Shown: in pieces, positions 44,647 to 55,713 of the stretch
How positions within the stretch are numbered: the stretch's first letter is position 1
Layout: the number at the start of each line of letters is the position of its first letter
Assembly: GCA_021186555.1 (NCBI GenBank)
Contig: JAJKFL010000014.1
Coordinates: 29,776,033 to 29,840,032 of the forward strand
DNA: 64,000 nucleotides
From: Reticulitermes speratus
Taxonomy: Eukaryota; Arthropoda; Insecta; Blattodea; Rhinotermitidae
Reading direction: 5' to 3'
Translations under genes and position numbers: made by a program
The notes under the pieces: generated by a model
What the model was told of the DNA's origin: nothing
Databases searched by the model: none
Seen by the model: the letters and a program-made list of their open reading frames with translations, nothing else

Positions 44647-46610
44647 GGTGGAATGGGTCATGACTGAAACTAGGCTACTGTGCGAGATGTTTATGGCATT
44701 GCGTGTTAATTGAGGCAGTGACGGATGTAATCGCCTGTAATTAACAGAGACAGTAATGGAAGTGTCACGAGAAGATCTGCTAACCTCCTGTGCTGTGGTG
44801 TCAGTAATTGAACGCTACGACCACACCATTACAGTGTGCATTCTGATAAGGGCGCATCACGCATGCACAGGGCATTGCACCAGCATTGCAGCCCCGGCCA
44901 TGGTTCTGCGCTGTCTACGCGAGCTGCATAATGATAAGCTTGCATCTCCCTGTCAGCACATTTAATCTCTGAAACTATGGAACAGTTTTACAGGAGTGGT
45001 AACCAGTACCAAAGATTGATAATTAACCCTTCAAAGCACAGCGACGTTTATATGTACCACCTACTTGTAGCACTAAATTTCAGCTTTTGCACACAGAATA
45101 TATGTATGTGTTCTTATGATCCACAAACAGCGATTGTTTCCTTAAACATCTAGATTCATTGTGTTTAATATGCGGTACGAATTAAATTTTAAGTACTACT
45201 TAAGTTAATTTTAACAATAATACCAATAACAAAAAGGATTAGTGTTAAGAAAGATGTGTGAAGATGGCATAATTTTATTTTGTGAATTTTTAAATAAAAT
45301 CAGATTTTATTCCAGTACATTCCAAACCTTTGTGCGAAATCACAAGCTTTAGGGGCTGCTGAATTCTATATACAGCGTACTTACTGCAGTGTGGATAAGT
45401 TATTTACATTTAACTCCGGCCATAGGCTTTTGATGGGTTTTGCCATCAGTTCTGATAGGTAAGTCAATATTCTATTAACAGAAAATATTCCACCCCAATG
45501 TTGCTTCAAAGTAGATCATTTACAGCAGTGTATACGTCCAGTATCCCATTTCTATCACAGTTATATTTCTGTTTACTAAAACGTTTACTCAGAAAAACAC
45601 TTCTTATCACCAAGCTACAAGATGACAATTCAGATATGCCGGTAACAACCAAGAAACAGTCCACTTACGGGACAATAAAAGACACTGCTATTAAGTTTTC
45701 ACATCCTAAAGATCTCTTTAAAAACGTGACATAATTTTGTGAATGAACCAAATTTATTCTTCTCATGTATAGGAGAAATATTCAGGGCCCTGATTTGAGT
45801 TTTGTTTTAGCAGTTATCTAGCAACGAGTCGGCGAGCGTGAATAGCTAGCAGCGATGTTTTAGTGATGTATTAATCTGTGAACTAATATCAAATTAGGGT
45901 ATGTTATATCAGTGAACAGTGGTTTATTTTCATATAGCCTATTGCAGTTATTCCAAGAATGCTGATAGATGTGGGTGGGTAGATGTTGTTTTATATTTAG
46001 TGTTTAATATAGAATATATATTAGTTAAGTAAGGTTTGAAACATTTTCTTAAAATTATCTACAATATTTCATGATTGATCTGAGGAATAAAATCGTGACA
46101 GAATGCCATAATTTTAAATCAGTATTCTGTAATTTGTTACGTGTTCCCGAAAATTTTAATCTGTATGTTTTGGATCAAATGTCAGACGGGTTTCAAGGTC
46201 TGGTTAACCAAAATATCCCAGGAAGCTAAGCTAGTGGTGCAGACTGATTATTCTGACATTGTATCCTCCGTTCCTCTTTCGCATGCTCTTTGAAACTCTG
46301 TCTTGTATTACTGTACCCCCTACCCGTATGCTTTCCTTTAATTTCATACACCTTCAGTAAGACAATAACAGATAGGTTCGATATCCGTGTACATGAAATG
46401 CCCTTCATTGCGTCTATACTGTACAACAAAGTAAACCTCACTGTGCGGGAAGTGTATTGATATTTTTCTCAATTTCTTGGATCTAAACCAGATAAGGTCG
46501 AAAAAAAAATCCCTCCACAGGAAGGCTAGCAACGTACTTAAGGAGGAAATCTATGTATTGCTCACAGAACCAGGAACGAGCCTCGGACTTGGACGGATTC
46601 AGGTACGACG
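44647..46610. other. Stretch without supported gene
   Basis: TTAACCCTTCAAAGC near 45025 resembles a piggyBac-type terminus, but no partner end was found. Open frames stay below 79 codons. Confidence 0.4.
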
Positions 46611-46612
46611 AC

Positions 46613-47037
46613 TACATCTCTAGAGAAACAAAATCTAGAATTTATAACACTGTAGTTAGACCAATTTTGGCTTATGCTGCAGAGGCAAGGCCTGACACTG
46701 CCTACTCAAAGAAAGCTTTGGAAACTGCTGAAATGACAACGTTAAGGAGAATGACAAGAAGTAGATTTGAACGACAGAGTGCGGATTGAATACATCAGAC
46801 AACTGTGTGACACACCGCCCATAAATGAATGGATCCTTGGCAGACGGATGGAATGGAAGGACCACATATCCAGAATGACAAGCAAAAGAGTAGTAAAAAT
46901 AACACGCGATAAAGCACCAAACAGCAAGAGAAACATTGGGAGACCTAAGAAAATATGGCGCCAGTCCTTTTAAACTGGTTAGGAACAGGCTGAAAGCCTA
47001 TCTACAAGAAGAAGAAGAAGAAGAAGAAGAAGAAGAC
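46613..47037 (+). pseudogene. 5'-truncated non-LTR retrotransposon copy 2
   Basis: It is nearly identical to the 3' half of copy 1 (10.9-11.3 kb): TACATCTCTAGAGAAACAAA, then RPILAYAAEARPDTAYSKKA, SRFERQSAD and a stop, then in another frame IRQLCDTPPINEWILGRRME and NIGRPKKIWRQSF. It ends GGCTGAAAGCCTATCTAC and an AAG-type tail (47006-47035). It keeps the 11 bp missing in copy 1 but has the same frameshift after RQSA. The 5' end lacks the YADD region. The minus frames 46656-46936 are shadows. Confidence 0.85.
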
Positions 47038-48100
47038 AACGTAGACACCTCGGAAAATCAGGCTTAGGTGGATTAAACAGATTTAATCATAAATGACAGC
47101 CATTAAAACACAGTTATTACTACCATAGACTTTCTGCTTTAACAATATAAAACTTTGCAATTTACCCTTTGAGTGTGTTTTTGGATTTTTCATCACTCTA
47201 GAAGAAATTGGAGAGTATTCCTCTCGACAGCATAAACCAACTGGCATTTGTAGTGGGGAGGCGGTGTGTTTAGTGTGAGGAAAGAATTAAAGGTTTTAAT
47301 ATTTAGATGACTCTCAGACTTCAAAGAGGCTTGGTCTCCATCAGTCTGTATTTGTTTCAAATATGGCTTGCATAATTTAGAACTACCCATATAAACTTTG
47401 ACCCGCACGTAGGAAATACAAAGACAAGGCTTCTATTCGGTTTCAATCTTCAGAGCGTCACCCCCTGTCCTGACTGAGGTTGTTGTTAAGATTGTCGGTA
47501 TCTCCAGAGAAGAAAATGGATAGGGAAAGTATACCACGATCGCCTCCTTCTAAATCCTTAACTTTTCAAAGTCTGGTATTATTTTCCTCTCTTATTCGAG
47601 GCTATTTAACCTCTGCAGCTGAAAGAGTGTATAAACTAATCCGCCGCGTAGACAAGACTCGCAGTGGTGAAAAGGAATACGTTGTTTAGACAGAAAGGCG
47701 GACATGTAATATGGGAGTGGGATAAAATACCTGCAAGAGACATAAAATCTCCCGCCAGCTACACAACACAAAACACAGCTCTACCGCTGTATTTTCACAC
47801 TATTGTACCGAAAATACTACTGAATTCCCAAATATCTCGAATTTGTTTCCTGTAGAAGTTGAAACGGTATACACGTTCATGTCTCCTGTAATACGAGTCC
47901 TGCAGTCTGATAGATATGAAATTTTCGAAACAACGTGCTACTAGTGCTGCTGCTGCTGTCTTCAGGGTCGAAGAATGGAAACTCAGCAGTTTCGCTTTTT
48001 TATTACGAAGGAACTCCAATCTGCAGACGTTATTTAAGTAGCCTTCCCACATAAGATTACTGTGTGAAATGTGACGCAATCACGCAGTAACTATGCCTTC
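47038..48100. other. Stretch without supported gene
   Basis: A 94-codon minus frame (47795-48079) has no motif I recognise. CTGCTGCTGCTG lies at 47947-47958. Confidence 0.4.
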
Positions 48101-48104
48101 GAGA

Positions 48105-48190
48105 ATGTGACACCGTGTAATTCTATTCCCCTGAAACGCTGATACTACCACACTACACGTTGTCACGTCCCAGAAGACCGTAGTCTTCAT
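48105..48190 (+). mobile_element. Decayed Penelope-type fragment
   Basis: CCCCTGAAACGCTGATACTA followed by ACACGTTGTCACGTCCCAGA and AGACC gives the GAAAC side of a lineage B core and then its tail. An opposite tail piece, GTGACACCGTGTAATTC, lies just upstream (48106-48122). Confidence 0.4.
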
Positions 48191-48304
48191 ACTGAGATTT
48201 CGCACGTGAAATTGTATTTGCTTTCAACGAAAGAAAGTTCAACCCATTTCTTGTAGCATTTTTTTCACAATTTAACACGCTAATAACTTTATTATTTTCA
48301 TAAA

Positions 48305-48498
48305 TACAGTCGAAACCGGTTATAATAACACCGGTTTATACGACACCTCGCTAATAGAGTCAGATTTTCTGTGGTACGAATTAATGCTTTACTGTTAACC
48401 ATAACATTATACTGCTCGGTTATAACGACACTCGTCTATAACGACACAAAATAGTCAGTCCCTTCCATGACGTTATAACCGAGTTCGACTCTACTGTA
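48305..48498. mobile_element. pogo-like MITE, 194 bp
   Basis: Inverted ends: left TACAGTCGAAACCGGTTATA and right (complement) TACAGTAGAGTCGAACTCGG then TTATAACG. Internal subterminal copies of GGTTATAACGACAC also occur. The TA at each end fits the pogo/Tc1 target site. Non-coding. Confidence 0.65.
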
Positions 48499-48639
48499 AA
48501 GATTCTATACACAAAATTTTTATTTCAGATAAAAAACCTCAAAATATCAGATAAGAGTGATAGCCATAAAATTTGATCTAAGGAAGTTCAAAATATGAGG
48601 CAAGTAAAATGCAGTTAAAATTCGCCCCCCCCCCCTCTC

Positions 48640-48940
48640 CGCCGTGGTGTAAGCATCACACCATACAGGCATGTCAGAGAATGGACGTGTAGCTCCACGC
48701 ATTCTTAAACTAGGCACTAGAAGGAGGTGAGTGGCTTCATGCTGCGGCCACTTTTTCCTTATGGAAAGGAAGTAAGGTACCCATTGGACAGGAAGCTGCG
48801 TGAGAGGCAGAGCCGATCTGGGCGCTATGGAGCGATCAAAAACATCTTCTCCCTCTCAGAAATCGAAACCCTATTCCTCGGTCGTCAATCCTGTAACATT
48901 TTTACTATGCCAACTGAGCTACTCCTTCGCGGTGAGTTAG
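48640..48940 (-). mobile_element. SINE family B, long decayed copy
   Basis: On plus it reads CGTGTAGCTCCACGCATTCT, ACTAGGCACTAGAAGGAGGT, GGTACCCATTGGACAGGAAG and, at the head, TATGCCAACTGAGCTACTCC (an A-box in reverse). An 11-base C run (48625-48635) abuts its 3' end. The 84-codon frame is a shadow. Confidence 0.6.
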
Positions 48941-49790
48941 AAATATTACATTTATTTGAAGGACGATATATTTCCCAATAATCAAGGCTAAGAGGGAAAC
49001 TGATAAAAGAAAGGTTGACTTGGGTGGTTTTGCTTCCACAAGGATAGTATACAGTCTGAGTGTGTGTAAAGATACGTAGTGAATGTTACCGAGAAGGTTC
49101 TCTCAAGAAGTTTCCGGTGATTGCAAATTTACATGTTAAGCAGTCCTCAAGAGCTCCAATAAGATTCGCTCTTACTTTTGTGTTTATTGCGTCAGGTAAT
49201 AAAGGGGATGCCTCAAGTGCTTGGCTGCTAGTCTTCCCCATCGTAAAACCTTGTTGCAGCCGTTGTGATAACACTATAAAGACAGGGGGTTAGTTCACAG
49301 ACGTGCATTGTCCCTGATTATTAATTCGAATTACAGTTTAAACAGGCGGTGTGTTAACGTCATTTAAACCGCAGTATTTTCAGACAGACATCATGCAGTA
49401 ATGTTTTTTTTTTAAGTCACAACATTTCAAAGTTTCCACAGCTTGTGTAATGGTTTCCACATTAAACACTGCATCATGAAACCTCTAGATGTGCGTTTTA
49501 TGTGCCTTTGCAAAAAAAATAATAAATGTAAGGGGTCTGTTCACAAGTTGGGTGTTGCATCCCCGAAATTACTGAAAGGATTTCTATCAAATATTGTACT
49601 GGAGGGTAGACAGAAGTAAAGTGAGGCAAATTTATCCATGTGCTTAACCCTTTAAAGCCCAATGGTTACTTCGTGTAACGCCAGGTTTAACTTACAAGAT
49701 TTCTACAATTTACCTACACAGTGCATTTACTGTCTTGTATAATTTGAGAAAAGACCGCCATTATTTCCTTATACAGCATTAACTGGTAGT
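48941..49790. other. Stretch without supported gene
   Basis: Opposed 62- and 77-codon frames (49060-49293) lack motifs. TTAACCCTTTAAAGCCC near 49646 resembles a piggyBac-type end without a partner. Confidence 0.4.
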
Positions 49791-49801
49791 ATAACAAAGA
49801 T

Positions 49802-49924
49802 TAATTATTTTTATTCTGATTTCACCGCGCATTCTTGACGTGAATATCACTTACACCAACGAAATGCACTTGTTTATTAAATTGTTTAATAAACAAGTGC
49901 ATTTCGTTGGTGTAAGTGATATTC
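49802..49924 (-). mobile_element. Perfect 40-bp-arm hairpin with Penelope-type tail
   Basis: The arms at 49842-49881 and 49885-49924 are perfect reverse complements with a 3-base loop. To the left (minus-strand 3' side) lies a tail reading TCAAGAATGCGCGGTGAAAT, resembling the tails at 30.3 and 61.9 kb. A 7-bp repeat, caaagat, at 49795-49801 and 49924-49930 is a candidate TSD, though short and overlapping the arm by one base. Confidence 0.6.
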
Positions 49925-50034
49925 AAAGATGAGTTATGTTTACTGCGTTGTAAGAACCGAATATTTAAATATAATTTTGGGTAATCTTATTCTTTAAAGG
50001 TTTAGTTTAGTACCACGCCATAAAGAAGTATGGC

Positions 50035-50275
50035 GGAGCGGGGGTATAGCGCTAAGCAGTTTTATTCTCGGCACTAGATGGAGTTCAGTGGTCAGTTTAC
50101 ACACCGGTGAGTTTACCCAGGGGAACCAGCCCCTGGTATCCATTGTATACGAAGTTGGGGGTGGCCTTAGGACTTAATTTTTAGTGATGGACACTGGTAA
50201 AGCGAGAAAGCACTTAACTTGTCGGAAAGCAAACCCCAATTTTTGTTCGTCCATCCCGTAGCCTAGTCTCTATAA
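50035..50275 (-). mobile_element. SINE family B, decayed copy
   Basis: TCTCGGCACTAGATGGAGTT, TTTACCCAGGGGAACCAGCC and CTGGTATCCATTGTATACGA match the family body in reverse. Confidence 0.6.
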
Positions 50276-50404
50276 AAATTAACTATCTTTACGCCAGCTG
50301 GAAGGTGGAGCTACTTTAATAAGTCACAAAACATTAACTGTGATTGACATTTCTCCTATATAACCGTTACTTCTCTTCAAACACAAACTGAATTTTATTA
50401 TTTT

Positions 50405-52464
50405 TTCCCCCAAATGTGGGAGGGCAGTACAGTGGAGATTCTGCAAGAGTGTGTGTTAAGAATTTCTAGGAGTGCGGTCAACGGGGCAGCCGAGAGTGAG
50501 CTTCAACGAGACAGTATGAAAGGGAAAATTCTGAGTTGTGCGATAAAATACTGGGTTAGGGTCAGGCAAAGTGTGAAGGAGAAACCATTGAAACAGTGCT
50601 ACTAATGGCAGGTTGGACAGCCGAGGGTGGAGTGCTGGGCACGGAGACTGGCGGAAGAACTAGATACTATTGGACTAGGCTGCATATGGCAGGTTGGACA
50701 GCCGAGGGTGGAGTGCTGGACACGGAGACTGACGGAAGAACTAGATACTATTGGACTAGGCTGCATATGGCAGGTTGGACAGCCGAGGGTGGAGTGCTGG
50801 GCACGAAGACTGACGGAAGAACTAGATACTATTGGACTAGGCTGCATATGGCAGGTTGGACAGCCGAGGGTGGAGTGCTGGGCACGGAGACTGACGGAAG
50901 AACTAGATACTAGTGGACTAGGCTGCATATGGCAGGTTGGACAGCCGAGGGTGGAGTGCTGGGCACGGAGACTGACGGAAGAACTAGATACTATTGGACT
51001 AGGCTGCATATGGCAGGTTGGACAGCCGAGGGTGGAGTGCTGGACACGGAGACTGACGGAAGAACTAGATATTATTGGACTAGGCTGCATATGGCAGGTT
51101 GGACAGCCGAGGGTGGAGTGTTGGGCACGGAGACTGACGGAAGAACTAGATATTATTGGACTAGGCTGCATATGGCAGGTTGGACAGCCGAGGGTGGAGT
51201 GCTGGGCACGGAGACTGACGGAAGAACTAGATACTATAGGACTAGGCTGCATATGGCAGGTTGGACAGCCGAGGGTGGAGTGCTGGACACGGAGACTGAC
51301 GGAAGAACTAGATACTATTGGACTAGGCTGCATATGGCAGGTTGGACAGCCGAGGGTGGAGTGCTGGGCACGGAGACTGACGGAAGAACTAGATACTATA
51401 GGACTAGGCTGCATATGGCAGGTTGAACAGCCGAGGGTGGAGTGCTGGGCACGGAGACTGACGGAAGAACTAGATACTATTGGACTAGGCTGCATATGGC
51501 AGGTTGGACAGCCGAGGGTGGAGTGTTGGGCACGGAGACTGACGGAAGAACTAGATATTATTGGACTAGGCTGCATATGGCAGGTTGGACAGCCGAGGGT
51601 GGAGTGCTGGGCACGGAGACTGACGGAAGAACTAGATACTATTGGACTAGGCTGCATATGGCAGATTGGACAGCCGAGGGTGGAGTGCTGGGCACGGAGA
51701 CTGACGGAAGAACTAGATACTATAGGACTAGGCTGCATATGGCAGGTTGGACAACCGAGGGTGGAGTGCTGGGCACGGAGACTGACGGAAGAACTAGATA
51801 CTATTGGACTAGGCTGCATATGGCAGGTTGGACAGCCGAGGGTGGAGTGCTGGACACGGAGACTGACGGAAGAACTAGATATTATTGGACTAGGCTGCAT
51901 CTGGCAGGTTGGACAGCCGAGGGTGGAGTGCTGGACACGGAGACTGACGGAAGAACTAGATACTATTGGACTAGGCTGCTTATGGCAGAATGCGGGACAG
52001 ACAGAAGTAAGAACTACGTGCCTCGTTATCAAGATCAGATGCAACAACATCCGAAGGCAGAGGTGGCTAGCGGAAATGTGGGACAGGGGATCGTTATCAC
52101 TATGCGGGGAACTGATAACATTTCTGGGGAAGAGAGGTGTACACATTCTGTTGCACTGTGAATGAAAGAAAGAAGTGGTATAGCATAGCTCAGGCTGGGA
52201 ATTTGAAACAAAGACGGCGAAGGGGGTATGGAGAGTGGCAGATGCCTCCCATGCGCGAAGAAGGAGAGCGAATCCCGTCTATTGCTGAAATGCCCAGAAA
52301 CGCAGAGGTGGAGAGAGGAGCTTCTGAACAACAAATATTCACACTTCAATGAGGAAGTAGCACTCAGGAAGACAGTTACTGTCAACAGGGTCACTGAACA
52401 GGAAAATTTAGACAGTCTCGCATACAAGATAAAATGTAAATGGGAAAACCAGGTGAAGAAATAA
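50405..52464 (+). pseudogene. Non-LTR retrotransposon ORF2 C-terminal region with in-frame 81-bp expansion
   Basis: One frame runs from 50405 to about 52100. It encodes a post-RT segment (SRSAVNGAAESELQRDSMKG, LSCAIKYWVRVRQSVKEKPL), a TAA at 50603-50605, seventeen 27-residue repeats (consensus core ARRLTEELDTIGLGCIWQ), then NAGQTEVRTTCLVIKIRCNN and RRQRWLAEMWDRGSLSL. Two frameshifts follow (near 52100 and 52225) before CLPCAKKESESRLLLKCPET, a zf-RVT-like CxxC...LLLxC segment, and ENLDSLAYKIKCKWENQVKK ending at 52464. The order matches the C-terminus of an insect non-LTR ORF2 in which the repeated segment should occur once. The RT palm is absent. The element is dead, yet the array itself has no stop and no indel in the ORF2 frame. 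Confidence 0.82.
50605..51981. repeat. 81-bp minisatellite, 17 equal-length copies
   Basis: Every unit begins ATGGCAGGTTGGACAGCCGA and is exactly 81 bp: 1377 bp from 50605 to the next ATGGCA at 51982. Variation is limited to single substitutions (GGGCACGG/GGACACGG, ATACTATTGG/ATATTATTGG/ATACTATAGG). Because 81 is 27 codons, long frames also appear on the minus strand (514 codons) and in a second plus frame. I treat these as shadows. Confidence 0.96.
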
Positions 52465-52568
52465 GAACTGAGGTTGGGCGGAGAGCAAGAACGGGATTGT
52501 ACATAGGATCGATAGGCTATAAAAGAGGAAACAAAACACAGAACAAGTGCTAGTAACAAAAAAGAAGT

Positions 52569-53212
52569 GCATGGTAGTTAAATTAAGTTTCAGACCAACT
52601 GATGCACACTAAAACCACTTTTATTGTAGCTTTATTATAATTGTTAAAATTGTTAAAATTATATCCCTACACGTGTTTCGATCCTAGGATCATCGTCAGG
52701 GGGTTTTTTTGCTGAAAGCTACTGTCACTTCAATCACATGATTTTAAATAGTCTAACGGCACATTAAAACTTATATATTATAAGACCATAGTACTTTTCA
52801 CCGAACGACAGATAGTACACTTCGTTCCCCACAAGACACACATATCATATGCCCATAATACCACGATTCTACATGCCAGCACTTCCACAATCAACACTGT
52901 CTACAATACTTTTACAACTATTATACAACTTTTAACAAAGACTTTTAACAAGATTTTAACTTATAATATATAAGTTTTAATGTGCCGTTAGACTATTTCA
53001 AATCATGTGATTGAAGTGACAGTAGCTTTCAGCAAAAAACCCACTGACGATGACCCTAGGATCTAAACATGTGTAGGGGTATAATTTTAACAATTTTAAC
53101 AATTATAATAAAGCTACAATAAAAGTGGTTTTAGTGTGCATCAGTCGGTCTGAAACTTAATTTAATATGACGAAGATGCACGGTGTCAACAGTGTGAAAG
53201 CATGGTAGTTAA
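52569..53212 (+). mobile_element. 618-bp foldback Penelope-type element with 13-bp TSD
   Basis: Perfect direct repeats gcatggtagttaa at 52569-52581 and 53200-53212 bound an insert at 52582-53199. Long arms (about 52582-52780 and 52968-53164) surround a unique loop of roughly 185 bp. The left arm on minus carries a full hammerhead-like core: CTGACGA, one T, stem II GATCCTAGGATC, GAAA, CACGTGTA (52665-52703). The right arm on plus has the decayed partner (CTGACGATGACCCTAGGATC, TAAACATGTGTA). After the right arm comes a tail, GAAGATGCACGGTGTCAACA then GTGTGAAA, directly before the TSD. No frame is coding. The insertion lies about 100 bp downstream of the ORF2 remnant, probably within or next to that element's 3' end. 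Confidence 0.82.
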
Positions 53213-54320
53213 TACAGTATTCCAAGGTTATTGTAAACCTAGAATTAACACACGGGATATGCACTGCAGAAAACCTAATATTAGGAGACGCATCACCGAA
53301 AATATGTAATGCGACTCAGCAAATAAATACATAACTAAAATGTGGTATGGCGTGGACTGGATTCATGTGGCTTATTATAAGCAAACTTGGCAGGCTGTTG
53401 TGAATATTATATTCTGGGTCCATAAAAATGCGGGGAATTTCTTCACATTCTGTGGTCCAATTATCGAGAACTCTGTCACTTGGAATTAGTTTAGGCCTAA
53501 ATAAAAGGCATTAACCTTTTACCATTTCGAAAATTTCCTGTATGCTGAGCTGATTTTGAAAAAATACGTAAGAGTTTCATTTGAGGTTATTCTAAAACAG
53601 AGGTCATGCACCACCGGTACAAGGAAAATACAGTTGCTTGGGCAAGTTTTAATGTCGAAATCCATACAGGAATTTCGAAGGAAACAAGACGACAAACGTA
53701 CGTGGCCTCCCCCACACGATTTCAACTACAGCACTTCCTGCACACAAAGCATAAAAATGATATTACTATATCAATCACATATTCTCTTTGCATACTCATT
53801 TAGAAACGAAACATGAAATAAAATTTTAAATACTTACTACACACATAATCGCAGGTCCATTTCTGTTCATAATATTAGCGGTTTATTGTAGCTATACTGA
53901 TTCCAGGCATCAAACAATTTCATGGTTCATAAATTCACATGCGGGTAATTTGAATCCGATAACATTTTCTGCAATAATGTACACAAACTCTGTACACAGA
54001 ACTAACAACAATGTATAATTCCAGGAAGAGCCTAATCCCCAACTCTGGCAGAGGTTTGGAAAAAATATTTACCCTTTTGTAATTACTCAGCGTCCTTGCT
54101 ATTTTTCAGAGTTTACCATACCAGCCCCTCATGCCTGCTCGTACACAGTGGAGACACTGAGGTTATAAATGGCGGTAAAAGCGGTTATATCTCAATGTTT
54201 GTAAATTCTATGTACTCCCAACAGGATATTACAAAGATATTTTTAAATATTCCTTGTTCCAGATAATTGCAAAATTTTCAGCATCAAACCCACACCCCTC
54301 ACATTACACTCTGTGTCGGT
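53213..54320. other. Stretch without supported gene
   Basis: Overlapping frames of 65-86 codons on both strands near 53.6 kb contradict each other and lack motifs. Confidence 0.4.
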
Positions 54321-54714
54321 CAGTGCCTTAGTCTGAAAACAGACGAGGCGACTTTGGTCGAGCCGACCGTCGAGTCGATCGTCGAATCGACGAGTCACTC
54401 AATATAGTTAAAAGTAACAAAACACATGATACTCGACGCGGCCTGCCGCCGCTCGAAGGTCGACTCGACTCATGATTTCCCCGCGACTTTGGAGCGGCAC
54501 GAAGGTCATTTCGACACATCAGTCCATGGTTGACAGTGGAAGAGTTCACATGTGAAGGAGCCAGACTGTTTAGACGCCGTGAGAAAAGCCAAGCAAGTCG
54601 ACCGCCGTCACGACAGCCGTCTCGACAAGAGTCCTTCCGTGTGGACACTTGCGCGCGACGTCGTGGCAACGGTCGGCTCGACCAAAGTCGCTTCGTCTGT
54701 TTCCGGCCTTACTG
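54321..54714. mobile_element. G+C-rich MITE, 394 bp, with long terminal inverted repeats
   Basis: The ends start CAGT and share, over about 50 bp, AACAGACGARGCGACTTTGG and TCGAGCCGACCGT (right end as complement). The interior repeats CGACTCGA/TCGTCGA-type motifs, giving locally high G+C and CpG and spurious frames of 91-113 codons on both strands. The terminal CAGT suggests a hAT- or Harbinger-related origin, but no TSD was confirmed. Confidence 0.75.
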
Positions 54715-55161
54715 TTGTATCGGTAACATTATGCGAAGTGTAGCACCGTGTCTTGCACTTCCTTTTCATCCATGCCGCCGAAAACAAAGATACGTAATTT
54801 GGTGAGTGGAAACGATGGGTAAAAGTTATGAAAACGTGAAAGTCCTACATTCTGTGTAAAGCCTGAGGCTTGCAATTCAGAGCTATGTAGCAATCAGAGC
54901 TTTTAATAGTGACGAATGGAACCATAATGTGGCAACAATAAACGGAATTTATGGTATCTCTGTTTCGGTCGATCTTACAGTCTTTACCTCTGTCGTAAAA
55001 AGTAACAGAGCAATATATTACCTGAAATAGATACTTAAAGTGTCGAAGTCTACAATAGTGGAAAAATGTGTAATTTCTGGTAGAAAGTGTAGATACAGAT
55101 GAGACTTTTCAAATTGTACAGCTTAAATTTCAACAGACCTTACATTACTAACATAATTCAT

Positions 55162-55425
55162 CGGGATAACTCAGTCAGTTTAGTGACTGGTTAAGGGACA
55201 GAAGACCGAGGAATTGTCGTTCAATTACCGGAAAGGGCAAAAGATTATTCTCTTCTCGAAAACGCCAAGACCGTCCCTGGGGCTCAGCCAGCTTTCTTCT
55301 TTAACTTGTACAGGGGAACCTTCGCCTGGGGGTAAAGCGACAGGGGCGTGAACCTGACCTCTCACCCGAACTAGTGCCGAGGTTAAGAATGAGTGGATCT
55401 ATTACGCCACGCTCCCATTTTCCAA
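55162..55425 (+). mobile_element. SINE family B, near full length
   Basis: The tRNA-like head has CGGGATAACTCAGTCAG and a B-box-like CGTTCAATTACCGG. The body follows with GACCGTCCCTGGGGCTCAGC, GGGGGTAAAGCGACAGGGGC, GTGCCGAGGTTAAGAATGAG and the 3' end. Confidence 0.7.
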
Positions 55426-55713
55426 TTTTCTTTTAAGTCGTGCACAGGGACAATATTTCCTCTACCCTAGCATAATTCACTCTGCTTATATTTGTCTCAT
55501 CAGTGAAGATCGCAGGAACACTTTTCTCACCAATACTACTATATGCCTGTATTTGTTTAAATTAGCGGAGTGCAGCGGACCACTGTAGTTAGAATAATCT
55601 GGGAGGTGAAGGACTTTTGTAGCTCAGAGGCGAATGTGTAGGATTGTGACGCTGAAACTGTTTTCAAGTTGCGTGGTTATCGTGCTATTAATCAGCCGCG
55701 TTGTCATCTGTAC

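Noticed and set aside
46656-46936. Minus-strand frames similar to those at 10958-11202
   Set aside because: They are antisense shadows shared by the two copies of one RT element.
50602-52146. 514-codon minus-strand frame over the 81-bp array
   Set aside because: It is the antisense of the ORF2-derived repeat; the plus frame continues into recognisable ORF2 sequence on both sides, the minus frame does not.
54328-54805. 113- and 91-codon basic, R/S-rich frames
   Set aside because: They lie within or across a G+C-rich MITE with inverted ends, and both strands are open for compositional reasons.
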